Of a DNA stretch of 58,165 nt, positions 1-13,083 are shown one piece after another. Made by a program: the position numbers and the translations under genes. The DNA is from Purshia tridentata (Eukaryota; Streptophyta; Magnoliopsida; Rosales; Rosaceae), in assembly GCA_003254885.1 (NCBI GenBank), contig QANT01009093.1, positions 1 through 58,165 of the forward strand, given 5' to 3'. Below the pieces are notes generated by a model. It was given only the letters and a program-made list of their open reading frames with translations, was not told the origin of the DNA and searched no databases. How positions within the stretch are numbered: the stretch's first letter is position 1; each line of letters opens with the position of its first letter.

Positions 1-118
1 TGATATCAATTTCTGTCGTTTTTGTCGAAACCCTAGCGAAATCGAAATTTGGTCGAAATTTCCGTCGAAATTTCTGTCGAAATTTCCATCGAAATTTCTG
101 TCGAAATCGAAATTACAT
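1..118 (-). mobile_element. Terminus of a GAAATTTCG-repeat element, cut by the window edge
   Basis: This stretch is built of repeated (C)GAAATTTC-type units and ends around 113-118, just before ordinary AT-rich sequence. Its reverse complement matches the left end of the element at 52636-54138 almost base for base, including the flanking AAACCCTAGC-like segment. It is therefore the end of a second copy in the opposite orientation, with the rest lying outside the window. No coding capacity is seen. The superfamily is not determined. Confidence 0.7.
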
Positions 119-183
119 TCCTTGGATGATAGTTTAAACGTACTATAGAAAATTTAGAAATAATGAAAAGTGTGAATAGTTTT

Positions 184-370
184 AAGTAAATGATTATAAA
201 CCCCATTTTTAGACTCTTTTAAAAACATTGAGTATGACATTACAAGATTTCAAAGATGAAATATTATTGGGGTGTATTGTATATGGATTATAAAAGATTT
301 TTATAGAGTTCAAAAATCATGTGGTATTTAATTAAAAGTAAATGATTATAAACCCCATTTTTAGACTCTT
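184..370. repeat. Pair of 35-bp direct repeats
   Basis: The same 35 bases occur at 184-218 and 336-370, identical as read, 152 bp apart start to start. They contain the string ATAAACCCCATTTTTAGAC. The AT-rich DNA between them does not show an obvious transposon. They may be the remains of a local duplication. Confidence 0.75.
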
Positions 371-403
371 ACTACTTTTAAAACCCAGGTCTTTTTTTGT
401 GTT

Positions 404-765
404 TTGAAGGAGGCCCAATTCATACTGATCCGGTCCATTTCTCCGTCTTCCTTATTTTCCGTCTCTCTCTCTCCGTCTATGTCCTTCTCCTTCTCTGTTT
501 CTCCGTCCAACAGATCTGATTATGTAGCTCGAATCACACCTTTCACTCATTTGTTTCCCTCTCCGTCTTTGTCTCCTCTCAAAACTTCAAAACTCATCAC
601 TCACTCATACTCTCGCTCCCTCCAATTGCCACTCTCTCCTTCCAATGGCCTCCACAAACTCAACCCCACCGAGCCATCTCCCTCACCGGACGACATAGCC
701 ACAGGCCCCTAAGCAAGTGCTCGCCAAAATTCGAGGTAGGCATTTACATTATGTTTGCTAGCTTA
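404..765 (+). pseudogene. Degenerate first-exon-like fragment
   Basis: A pyrimidine-rich, leader-like stretch (420-640) runs into an ATG at 645. From there one frame opens with MASTNSTPP and stops after 17 codons at a TAG. The neighbouring frame reads SPSPDDIATGP and then stops. A third frame reads PKQVLAKIR up to a GTAGGC donor-like site near 734. The pattern suggests a real first exon that has picked up frameshifts. I do not recognise the gene, no downstream exon was found, and the stretch could be chance. Confidence 0.25.
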
Positions 766-1569
766 AAAAAACGTGGAAGATTTTGCTAAATAACTTTGCC
801 CAACAAATATTTCTAATACTTTCCCATCAAGCAGTTTTGTCACACAGATAGAGCTGGCTGGGCTATACGGGTGGCAGTCGAAGGGACCAAAGGGGGTTGG
901 GGTTTTGTTTTTGTGATTTTTTATTTTTTATTTTTGTATGGTAGTATGAAAAAGTCAGATCTGATTATAGCTTTGTTGTAGATTGGGTGTTAAGTTGAGA
1001 AAGTGAAGGCTTTTGTTTCATAATTTTTAGTTTATTTCCTCTATGTATCAGATCCGAGTAGTTCATTCTATAGCAAAGTAAGTTTAACCTCTGTGTATTT
1101 CACTTTTGGTGTATATATAGATTAACTCTTATTTTGTGGAAAAAAGTAGTACCTTCATCTTCCTGTTTTTCTTAAAGCCATAAACCACCCCAGACAGACG
1201 CACCAATCTGCTATAAACCCCATTGTGGAAAATCATATTGTACGGTCTGAGCCCTTTATCAATTTCATTGCTTTTACAAAGTTATGACCTTTACGGTATT
1301 TTTCCAATCTGCTGCTCTGTTTTCTCTTTGATATTTTGTTCTTTAACAATTTGTGATTGTATTGCATTTTTCTCGAGTAGTTATGGTAATTTAGATCAGA
1401 ATATAATTGTATTTACCAATATTTTCTTGTTATTACATTTAGACCACTAGTAATAGTTGTTGTGGATATAATGGGTCTACTGATTTTAAAAGAAACCATA
1501 TTCTTGGGATGGTATGTTTGTTCATGTTTTTGGGTTGCTATACTAATGGGAGTATTGCTATAAGGTTAT
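766..1569. other. Intergenic, no gene seen
   Basis: AT-rich sequence with only short, unconvincing open frames. No splice-linked exons, RNA gene or clear mobile element was recognised. Confidence 0.6.
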
Positions 1570-1733
1570 AGTAACAATAAAGTGATTGCTATCGTCCGAC
1601 AGTAACAATAAGGTGATTGTTACTGTTCGACAGTAATAATAAGGTGATTGCTATTGTTTGACAGTAATAATAAGGTGATTGTAATTGTCCGACAGTAATA
1701 ATAAGGTGATTGCTACTATCCAACAGTAACAAN
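1570..1733. repeat. 31-bp minisatellite, about 5.3 copies
   Basis: Five 31-base units start at 1570, 1601, 1632, 1663 and 1694, followed by a partial unit that ends at the single undetermined base (N) at 1733. Each unit holds AGTAAYAATAARGTGATTG followed by a variable GTCCGAC-like end. Units differ at a few positions, mostly transitions. There are no unique spacers, so it is not a CRISPR array. Confidence 0.9.
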
Positions 1734-2855
1734 GTCAAAACAATACTTTTACTCAAAATAATACTTAGCATAGTGGTGGGAGTTGTCTTTTTCAACTTAC
1801 TAAGAAAATTACAACTAAATTGTAAGACAGTCACAGTTAATATGTGATTGGATAATTTTTTTTAGTTTTAATACAATATAATATAAATTAATATAATAGT
1901 ATGAATATAATATATATATATATTTTATTGTAGTGGCATGTGATGTAATATTTGTGAATTATAGTGCCCTTTACTATATTATTATGTTTGACTTTTCAAC
2001 TAGTACCTAATCTAAAATGCTATTAAATTTTGGTACCTAAACTAAAAAATTATTGAAATTTGGTATTTAAAATCAATTAACCTAAATTATAAAGTAAACG
2101 ACTATAAACTGTCTTATTTTTAAGTTTTTTACAAACAGTAACAATTCTCAAAAGCACTGTAGTGCGCTACAGCAACGTCGTTATCGTACCAACGAACTTT
2201 TTAAAAAGTGGGCCACTACAGTAATTCACTGTAGCGCATAGGACGGATAAACAGTAAATATTTTGAAATGGGCTTTAAAAAAATACCCTAACTATTATTT
2301 AATATTAAAATGTTTTATTAATTTGAATAAATTTGCTAAAAAAAACCTTGTTTTTGCCTTAAATTGCAAACCAAATCAATCATCGGTTTTGGTTTGGGTA
2401 ACTGACGAAATCATATACTAATTTAAACCAATTCATTCATCAAGTAAAAGATAATGAAGAGATGAACAAGACAAAATATGAATAAATTCAAGAATAAGAT
2501 GAAAAAAAGGTTACGAATATAGATAAGAGATGAAGTTATTGACTAGAGTATGGTAAAAATGGAAAGGAGTTTTAAAAAGATAAAAAAAGAGTTGAAATTT
2601 AAAAGGAAGACTAGACGAGAATAGTGGAAGGAAAATATATAATGAGTATTATAATACCAAAAAGATCCTATTTGGTTTGGTTTTGTTTGATTTAGGTGGT
2701 TTACAAATAGTTCAAATTACTCACCAAATTATAATAATGGTTTAATTCAATTTATAAACCAATGAATTTTTCTTGTATATAAAACCTGAACCAAATTGTC
2801 ATGAATGGTGACAGGCATAGTGATGAAATTGATCAAAATGGGTAGAAAGATAATT
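1734..2855. other. Intergenic, AT-rich, no gene seen
   Basis: Nothing codes convincingly here. Imperfect inverted pieces with CTGTAG and CTACAG occur around 2153-2240. A repetitive TTTGGTACCTAAACTAA-like stretch lies near 1995-2080 and probably derives from an old transposon, but its ends could not be set. Confidence 0.5.
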
Positions 2856-2858
2856 TAA

Positions 2859-3220
2859 GGGCATGTTTACTAATTAGTAATGGGAATGGCAACAATGGGA
2901 ATCATTCCCATTCATGTGTTTATTTGTATTTGGGAATGATTCGCATTACCATTTCTGTATTTATCTGTATTTGAGAATAATTCCCATTACTATTCTCATG
3001 TTTACTAAATTTGGGAAAGAAAAAAAATGTGGGGCCCACCAAAATCAGGAGTGGCATTCCTGATTTTGGGTGATTGCTACTCCTTGGGGGGGTTCGGATT
3101 GGAGAAGAGGGAAAGGGAAAGAAATTTTTTTTGTCGAAAATACCTCACATTTTTAATAAAAATTCAAAACTACTTACTCACATTTATGTTCACTCTCATT
3201 CACATTTAGTAAACATGCCC
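2859..3220. mobile_element. Tourist-like MITE (PIF/Harbinger type)
   Basis: This 362-bp non-coding element starts GGGCATGTTTACTAA and ends with the exact inverse, TTAGTAAACATGCCC. It is flanked by the direct repeat TAA at 2856-2858 and 3221-3223. A 3-bp TAA/TTA duplication with a GGGC-TGTTT-type terminus is the signature of PIF/Harbinger-derived Tourist MITEs. The small open frame inside (3027-3209) is incidental. The element ends about 250 bp before the synthetase start codon. Confidence 0.85.
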
Positions 3221-3475
3221 TAAGAGGGATTAGGATAACATCATCTTTGAATATAATCTAATTAGTTGTGAATCAGGTAGTAGTGTCCTGTTATTAAGTT
3301 TTATTTTAAAATTTACAAAAAATGAAGGGTAGCAAAGAAAATTGGGTATCTTGAGATGCCAAAAAAAAAATGTTAAACCCTGTAATTCTGTGTACTGTCT
3401 TCCAGTCCAGTTGCTGATAAACCCAACTGGGTAAGACTAATTACAAGCCTCAAACTCAGAGCGGGCGAGCCAGCC

Positions 3476-6400
3476 ATGGCCATCCTCGCTCTCCCACTAG
3501 TCATCTCCGTACTCAAGCCCCACTCTTCCCGCCTCTGTCTCCTGGGCGCCGGCAAGCTCAATCCTGGCCAGCTCTGTAAGCCACACGGCTACTGCCCCCG
3601 CCGCTTCACCAGAACCAGCGTCTCTGCAATTAGCACCTCTACGGTTCCACAGCATTCGTCTACGGACCCAAATGGCGAGCCACAAAAAGCCTCTGTCCTT
3701 ACCTTCCAACAAGCCATTCAACGCCTCCAGGTCACTGTTCAAACCCAAACTCGTTTCAGTCTGTATTGCCAAGTTGCCATTCGACACATATTTGCTGAAG
3801 CTCGTTCAGTTTAGCAAGTTCAGCTTTTTGGACTATTTACTCGAAACTCTTTTGAGTTGACTCACCATGTACATTTGGTTTTTATGTGTTTTGGGCTTGA
3901 ATGAATAAAGCAATTGTGTTTGAATTTTGCCACTCTTTTTTTTCACTATATATATAGATATAATATGCACAAATTTTCTCTATAGGACGTTAGTTAAAGA
4001 ATTGACATGGGTATTTATAGGATATTTTGTCCTTTTTGGGCCCTTTTTTACAAGGTTCAACATGTTAATTATTGTTCGAGGTTATATTTCAAAATCATGA
4101 GAGTTAAAAACCAAGGAATAGGTCTGATCGATGATTTATACCTAAATAATTAAATCCTACCAAGTTTAAGATCAAACACAGATGTCCTGCTGTGAGAATT
4201 TCTGTATATTGTATATATATGCATGTAAGTGTGCATTGATCTGTGTATATGTGGGTTTTTGTTCTCGGTGGGAATATAACTTCATTTTGTTTCTTTGTTT
4301 GAATGATATTTCAATATGCTGTTGTGCAATGGGTAGTGAATTTATGGAAGTTCAAGACTAGTTGGAAAGGGAATATGGGATCTCATTTTTAATCATAACT
4401 TCAGCCAGCCACTTTCAGATCTTCATGTACTTTCATAAGCTTATATTGGTCTTGCAAGGATCTGGGATATCCAACGTAAATTTTTAGGAGAGGTGCTAGC
4501 TACTTTAGTTGGTGAAGTCTCCAGATGTCTTAAGGATCTGGCATATCCTGTCTTTGCTTCCGATAGGAGGAGAATACCTAATTTTTTATAGCCCATAGGA
4601 ACAATGAGTTTTCACTGATAAAAAAAGAAATAAAAGCTCTTAAAGTTTCTTATTTTTATGCAATTTTATGGACTAAATGAATAAATTTATTATCTATTTC
4701 CGCAGTTAGGATGTGCCCCCTTAAAATTGTTAGATATTTGGGATTTCCTGAGGATTTAAAACCCCAATCCCTTTTGGTGGACCTTCGATGAACCATAGGG
4801 TGTATTCTACCATTGCTCCTTCATTCTTGGTTATTTACTTGATTATTATGTTTGGTAATCTAAGCTTCTAGTGTATCAGGCGATTTCCCATATTTTAACA
4901 TTCCATTGATGCACTTATTCTTGGTGTTATAGGAATATTGGGCTTCAGTTGGATGTGCCATAATGCAATGTAGCAACACAGAGGTAATTAATGTTTGCCT
5001 TTTTACTTAAGTTTACTTTGTCCACTCTTTTATATTCTGTTCCCTTGTTAATTGTTGTTCTCTTTGTATGTTTAAGATATCTATCATGTCCTCCCTCTTT
5101 TTTGGAGGGTGTATAAACTAATTTATTTTGGATGAGGAAAAGTAGTGGTTTCCATGATTTTGTTGAAGTTTAGAGGTTGATGTGTTTGTCTGTGCTAAAA
5201 TTGTTTGCCTTTAATCTGGATGTTTTGCAACGTGCACTCCTGTGTGGGTTGTTCTATATTATTTTGTTTTTTAAAATACATATTAGAGAAGAAGAAAGGT
5301 CTGCTGGGAGGAGGGGGAGAGTTGATTCTGCAAAACATACTTTAATCACATTCCGCCATTCTAGTTGTTAGTTTTGGGCATTAAGCATATTAGTTTCTGT
5401 CTGCTTATTACATAATTTTTCTTACTGCGTCTTTGGTTATTGATCAGGTTGGAGCTGGGACTATGAATCCTTTGACATTCTTAAGGGTTCTTGGACCAGA
5501 ACCGTGGAATGTTGCGTAAGTATGCGTAAGTTTAAGTTACTACAGTAACATATTAAGTGGACTATGTATTGATTTTTCTAAAGCAGAGGATTATCACTGG
5601 TTGTGGTCTATATTTATAAGTTTGCTTTTTCTAAGTTTACCTTTTGGTATTATTTCTCTTCATGGAAAAAACTATTTTAAGTTGTCTGTGCCATAGGTGC
5701 TGCTTTATTATCACTGGTTGTAGTCTATATTTATAAGTTTGCTTTTTCTAAGTTTACCTTTTGGTATTATTTCTCTTCATGGAAAACACTATTTTAAGTT
5801 GTCTGTGCCATAGGTGCTGCTTCTAATAAAGAACTTATTTGCGTGGCATATAGAATTCTGGTTTCTTCACTTCATATTGAAGAAACATAAAAATTTCTTC
5901 TTCTCTTTTTTTTTTTTTTAAAATTTTTATAAAAAAAAAAATTCCTAGAAATTCTGGTTTACCATATGCTTAAAAGAATGAGGATTTAATCTGAGATCTG
6001 AATAAAAATTTTAAAAAATGAGCATAACACCGAGTGTCCTCAGAACCACTCAATGGTATGGTACAATGGGTATCAATTTTGGAACCCCAAATAATGTTCT
6101 TGGAATATCAAAGTCTGCAAATTTTAGGGTAATTTTAAAATAAGGCTGGCAATGATCTTGAAGGATTAATGTTCAAGCTAGATACCATTGTGTCAGGCTT
6201 CTAATGCATTTTACACAGTTCAATTTGGAGTTATTTTAGTGGGAGTTATGGCTAAATTACTGCAGATGGTTCAGTCTGGTTGGTGCTGCCCAGAAAATGA
6301 ATTATTTACTTCTTAATGTGACTTTCTCATGTTTATAGGCGCCTTTTCAGTTGCCCAATAGATCTTGAGCATTGTAATTTATTTCCAAGTTAAAATATTC

Positions 6401-9353
6401 AGTTATGTCTTATCAGAAAAAGGAAAAAAATATTCGTAGTTATAAAAATCCTAGGGCATGCAAGCAGTTCTGACAAGACCATGCACGTAAACATATCGCA
6501 CTGGTAGGTCATAAAGGTGAGAATAAAATAAGTGGGAATAGTTGGACTTATCTATGCATGGGATAAAGAGTTGTGTTGAGTTGAGCTTTGATTGTAACAT
6601 GTCCACAGACTGTCTCAAGACTATTTTTCCTGGAAACATTGATTTTTAAACTTCTGTAATTTACTGATCCAGAAAAGAAAACAAAAAGTTTCCTGTAATT
6701 TTATAGTTTGTGTTTTTATTTGTCGTGCAGATTTTTGATTATGGATACAATTGTGTTTGTCTTGTGCCTAAACCTTTAGAACATAGTTCAATCTGCTAAT
6801 TTAGGATGCTGCCAGTTTTTCTAACATTCTACTGTTAGTTCTTTTGTTTTACTTTTCATAATGTTTAACAGCTGGTCTCTTAAGGTTCTTTGTTGTAACT
6901 GCCTAGTGGACTTCTTGGTGATAGGTATGTGGAGCCTAGTGTCCGACCAGATGATAGTCGTTATGGGGAAAACCCAAACAGGCTCCAGAAGCACACTCAA
7001 TTTCAGGTTAAGTTTTATTTTTATGTTGATCAAGTTATGCAATTTTGAATTCTTTATTGGAGAGCTGTTTTATTTTAAATCTTGATTTTGTTTCTGTTTT
7101 GGTTTTGTCTTGGTTGGTAGGTCTTTTTGTATATGGTTTAGCTTAAGCATCATGGTGGACTACTGGTCCACTTTGTTTTGTAAAGCTTTCCGCAGTAATA
7201 AAATTTGTATCTTATTCAAGAAAAGTTATGCAATTTTGAATGACATATGGCTCTAATCTTTTAGTACGAATCTTTTTTATTACCAGTTTTCATGGACATT
7301 TCCTTGTCATTTTATCTCTCACAGGTTATATTGAAGCCTGATCCTGGAAACTCACAAGACCTTTTCATCCGCAGCTTATCAGCTTTAGGTAGTCAAGAAA
7401 CATCTTTTTCTTTGAACCATTGAAACAAATCATTTATATGTAGATGTATTTATACTCATACACATCTATTAAGAAGTTGTTTGTGTATTGTCAGTCTGTT
7501 CAAGATCAAGTTATTGAACATGGCCTTGCATGGTATCTATGCATCACTTTGTTATATTCACACATATCTCTATACATACACTGCACACGTGTTTGATTTT
7601 AAGCATGCTCTATTATCTCTTACCTTAAATTGTTATCTTAAGTTTTCCAGATAAATGGTCAACAATGTATTTGATATGGAATTTTTTTTTTCTCTCTTCC
7701 AAAAGAGCAGAAAATATATGAGCACCATCTGTGTTCTTGGTTAATTATAAACTAGCTTAAAAGCCTAATCCCACGATCTGACATTAGATACGAATTGATT
7801 GGGTTCTGGGCTTACTAGGGTGGTAGGCATCTCCACCTAACTTGCTAATAGTTTGGGTGGGATGTCAAGTGCTGAGCTTGTGACACTGATATAAGAGCAA
7901 GCCTAGGCTCTTATCTGCTATGTGGGCCTCTCATTTCCATGCCAAGTGCTCACATTGAAGGGTGTTCATGAGGATAGAAGGCCCCACTAGAGGGTGGGCG
8001 GCTAGGCAGGATTGGCCCAATAGGGCCCAACAGATGTGGAGCCAGTCTTGAGAAGGGTGTCACTTGTTGAATTGGGTGGGTTCTGGGCTTATAAGGGGAA
8101 AGGTAGTAGCAGCACCACCAAATAGGCTAGTCTCTTGGGTTGGATGGAAGGTTGCTCAGCCCATGATGCTAAGGTTATCTACGGGTTTTGATATTAAGAT
8201 TGTGAATGACAGAAAGTAGTATATTTTGCTGTTAATCATGTCATATGATGTTATAATACCAGTAATTATGACTGTTTAACATGACATTTATGTGTATAGG
8301 TATGCAATATACATGAATATGCATACACACAGTTCATATGTATTGTTTTGGGGGTGCTCATTGTATACTTCCCTTTAACCTGGCTTGCATCCTTAGAACC
8401 TTTAATTAATATTTGTACTTACCTTATTTTGGACTGAAATATGTATACTTGATAACATAAAAGGAAAAACGATAATTTCGGGTCATAGACTCAACAAGGA
8501 ATTGAAACTGATAGTTTTCATGGATCAAAATAAGGAAGAGGATCCTCTTGTGCCATGAGATGCTATGCATTGGGCCTTGGGGATTAAGTATTCCATTTCA
8601 AAAGGAAAATGGTGGAAAAAAGTTACTGGTTGCTGTGTAATTCACTGACAAGATGTATTGTACTGTAATTATTTAGTTTAGTGGCCATCTTGCCCACTGT
8701 ATGGTATTTTCATTAATGAAATTTTGTTCCTACAAAAGAAAAAGGTCATTGACAAGGTGCACAGATCATTCTTATTGGAAAAAGGGAAAGAATATAAGTT
8801 TTTTTATCAAATAAAATATTATGGCATTTGTTTTTTGTTTCATTTTGACCATTCAACTTTGGGCATTAGCATTTGATGTTTGTATGCTTGACAGGTATTG
8901 ATGTACGTTCACATGATATACGATTTGTGGAGGACAACTGGGAAAGTCCGGTAATATTCTGTCATTAACTGGTGCAAAATCAATCTTTTCATGTTAGTTT
9001 TTTGCAGTTATGGTTTGAGTCTCTGAGTGAGATGAAATTTAACTTGTTGGTTAGATTTACTTGCAATTTCTTTTATTTATGAATAAAGAGTCCGGTATCT
9101 GTACTGCTTGTATTAGAAAGACATTTGTGCATGAAATAAATCATCTAGCTGATTTGATATGTGTATGCTGATCATAAATGCCTTTAGGTGCTTGGAGCTT
9201 GGGGTTTGGGTTGGGAAATCTGGATGGATGGGATGGAGATTACACAATTCACCTACTTTCAGCAGGTTTCTTCTTTTACATTGAACTAAAATATGATACT
9301 TTTTCATTTTGGAATATATGGTTTTAGTGGCTTTTTCTTTTTTTCCTTGAACC

Positions 9354-9391
<38 letters not shown>

Positions 9392-11172
9392 AGGCTGGAA
9401 GTCTTCACTTGTCACCAGTATCTGTTGAAATTACTTATGGTCTTGAGCGTATCCTCATGTTGCTTCAGGTAGATTTGGATAGCTATTTTCTTATTCTTTC
9501 TTCTCTTCTGTTCACTAAAGTTTTCCTGACTATTTGGCAGGGAGTTGATCATTTTAAAAAAATTCAATATGCTGATGGAATTACATATGGGGAGCTCTTC
9601 TTAGAGAATGAGTAAATGAACTACTTAATCTACTGATTACTTTTTCTCTTTTCTGTTGAATATATACTTTTTTTCCAAGTGGAGTGTGTAAGGTGTAATA
9701 ATAGTCAATCCAAATAATATATATTGATGCTGCTCTTCCATCCAGCAATATAGAAGAAAGAGTGTTATCCTTAAACACTGTTGAAACGGAAGCCCACAAA
9801 GTGGCGCAAAACCATACTCTCTCCCAAATCCCCTCTACACCAGCCCTTCTAAAGTCTTCAACAATCCTCCTTTTTCTTTCCATCCAGACCACCCAGATTA
9901 CAAACACTACAGCCCCAAAGCACCTTAGCCTTTTTCCTCCACCAAATGCGAAATTCTGTTCACTTAGCAGAGATTGACACCTTGCTGCAATCACCCAACT
10001 CAGTCTGGCCTTTCTAAATAGCTTGTGCCATAGACCTAAAGCTACTGGACAGTGCAGAAAGATATGATCAGCACTTTTCTCTTTTATCTTGCACATAATG
10101 CACCATTGGTGGGACAGAGAGAAACTTGGTCATCTTCTCTTAATCAAATCACATGTATTCACCTTCTTGTGAGCCACAAGCCAAACTAGGATCTTGACCT
10201 TCAGTGGAACTTTGGATATTCAAATTATCTCTGCAGTGTTCTCAAGATTGAACATGTGTTATACTTTCTATTTATGGCGAATAAAAATTATTATCTTGTA
10301 CTTCTGTTCAGGAAGGAAATGAGTGCATATTATCTAGAGCATGCTGGAGTGCATCATGTTCAGAAACACTTTGATCTTTCTGAGGAGGAGGCTCGTTCCT
10401 TGCTTGCTTCAGGCCTAGCAATACCTGCGTATGTTACACTGTATTTACTTCTGTTTGTTAATTGTAAGTACCAGTTTTTTTGTTCATATTTCTTTAACAA
10501 TTCCCTGTTTACTTGCTAGGTATGATCAGCTTCTGAAAACATCACATGCTTTTAATGTCTTAGACTCCAGAGGCTTTGTTGGGGTAACAGAGCGTGCTCG
10601 CTACTTTGGTCGGATGCGTAGGTAAGGCTGTTTTCCTGATGTGTGGCAAAGAAATTCCCTTGAAAACTTGGGGCACACATTGTGTAGTAAAAGTCAGTTT
10701 ACTATCAAAATCAATGCTGGAAATTGGTTTGTGATTTGAAATAGTATTAGGGAGTAAATTTAGGGAGTTTAATTTCTCATTGAATTTACACATCATGTTT
10801 CTTTATGTTTGTTTCTTCATGCTTTCCATAAGCAGTGTAATTAATATGTTATTTATGATTATTTTGCTGCCTTGATGGCTTATCATAGTTCAAGAATAAA
10901 CCCGTTTTAGGTGGGCGTTTCTCTTGGATTCTTGATGTTTAAACCTAAGTCATATATAATAATGATTAATGTGGGTGAACCTGCTAAGGAAGAAATGTAT
11001 GAGTTTGATACATGATATCCTAGGACTCTAGGGGGGCCAATATTGTCATCATTAAACATTCTTTAGGAATAAACTCTTAAGGGATCAAATTGATGCTGCA
11101 GCAGAAAGATATTTATCAAATTACCGAACCCTGTGATTGATGTGCTCTCCACTTTTGTGTCTATGCTTAATA

Positions 11173-11213
<41 letters not shown>

Positions 11214-13047
11214 TTTTTTTTTGTTTTAAATATTTTTTCAGTTTAGCTCGTCAGTGCGCACAACTTTGGTTAAAGACCAGGGAGTCCCTTGGATATCCAT
11301 TGGGCGTTGTTTCTGAGACAGTTAATCTTGCATGCACTAAAGAGCTTGTGAAGGCAGCGGTTGCAAAGGTTAGTTTTTGTGTACAGAAAACTTTATTATT
11401 GTTATTATTCTTTACATTAGCTGCAGTATAAATATAATAGTTCTGTAAATTCTCTTTTTTATTTTCATTTATTTTCCTTTGGTTTTTGTAAAGCCATTAA
11501 GCTAGTCCTGCATTTCTAAAGGTTTCTTTCTTATATTGCATCTTTAGTGGTTCCCAAAACTACTTGTCCAAGACTGCCCTTATTTAGCACCACTTTTTTT
11601 GGATGGACTTTTTGTAATTATTGTTATTGCCATCCTTTTAGTGATTAACTGTCGGGTCATGTGGATGTGGTGTCATCTTCAGTTCACCAAGAACTTTTGA
11701 TTATTTACCTGTATAACAATTCTAACAAAAGAAACGTCATAGGTTATAATTGACCAAAAAGAAGACACCGTAGAGTTTTTTTTAGTAGGGAACAAAACAA
11801 AATTATTTTAAGAAGAGCAAACAGTACAAACACAGGGAACTAGTGGTCCACCGTCCACCTAAAGGGAGCTCAAACAAAATGAAACAAGTAGAGGAAACAG
11901 CAGGAAACTTCCAAACAGAAACCCAGAACAGAAAATCATAGCAAACACACAACCCAAGCAGCAACACAACCAGGCCAAAAACAGCAGAGGAGCCTAAGAA
12001 ATTGCTGTGTCTCAGTTCATATTCAACAGAAAGAACGGGCAGTCTCTAAACTCATTAGAACCTGAGGCCCATAAAGATGCCCAATACCCTATCCCATAAG
12101 AAATCCACTGTCTCCCCATATCTCATAAGACATCATAGATTATATATATGAATGAACATATGAGCTTAGCATATTATGTGCACAAACTCATGTATGTAAC
12201 TCTATGTATACATTTGTCTGCGTGTGCACCAAATGCTTAAAGATAGAGAGTCGTAATTTCTTTTTTTGGCAATTTCAGTTCAAAATTGTAGTTTCATCCT
12301 CTAACTTGGTAGTTGGTGCCAAATATCTAGCGCGTAAGTGCTTTTCTCTCCTTTGTTGGCCATTGTATTTGATAATATCCTTATCTTCTAGAAATTTGGC
12401 TGAAATGAAGTTTCCGGAAATTGTTGTGTTTTCACCATCTCAAATATTTTGATCCAGATGAATTAGTTATACATACGTTCACATAAAACATTTCTTATTA
12501 TTTAGTGTGTTTTTGTGTTCGTTGACTTATCTCCCAGGTGCATGATGATTCAAGGTTATTTGTCCTTGAAATTGGGACTGAAGAGATGCCACCTCAAGAT
12601 GTAGTTGATGCAAGCCAGCAAGTACATTTTATTTTCATATGAAGCAAATTTCATTCTTTTACATGCATTTCTTTCTATTTAAATTCTGCGGGTCATTTTA
12701 TATAATCCTGGTTGGAATTGAGGAGTTGAGTTTATTTACCATTTTAAATTTGTGCCTTTTCCATATATTCAATGAGTCATTCTCACTTCACATGTGCTCT
12801 GCTGGTTGTTGCAGCCCAAAGATGTAGTTTATCTATTTTGTGAACCTTTTCTTATGCCTTTTCCATATATTCAATGAGTCATTCTGACTTCACATGTGCT
12901 CTGCTGGTTGTTGCAGCCCAAAGATGTAGTTTATCTATATTTTAAACCTTTTATTATTTTAATTTATTTAAATAAAAAACTCTTTGTAAACCTTTGGATT
13001 GGTATAATCATCAATTAAGGCATCAAATAATTTGTTTCAGTTCTTAT

Positions 13048-13083
<36 letters not shown>

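Noticed and set aside
1570..1733. Possible CRISPR array
   Set aside because: The 31-bp units abut directly with no unique spacers, and the genome is a plant's.
1589..1834. 81-codon minus-strand open frame
   Set aside because: It runs through the minisatellite and across the undetermined base.
3497..3787. Minus-strand frame over synthetase exon 1
   Set aside because: It is antisense to a well-supported transit-peptide exon and has no family features.
8600..8750. Another LINE 3' tail in synthetase intron 5
   Set aside because: It resembles the other tails only in its TTTTGTTCCTAC end; too short to claim.
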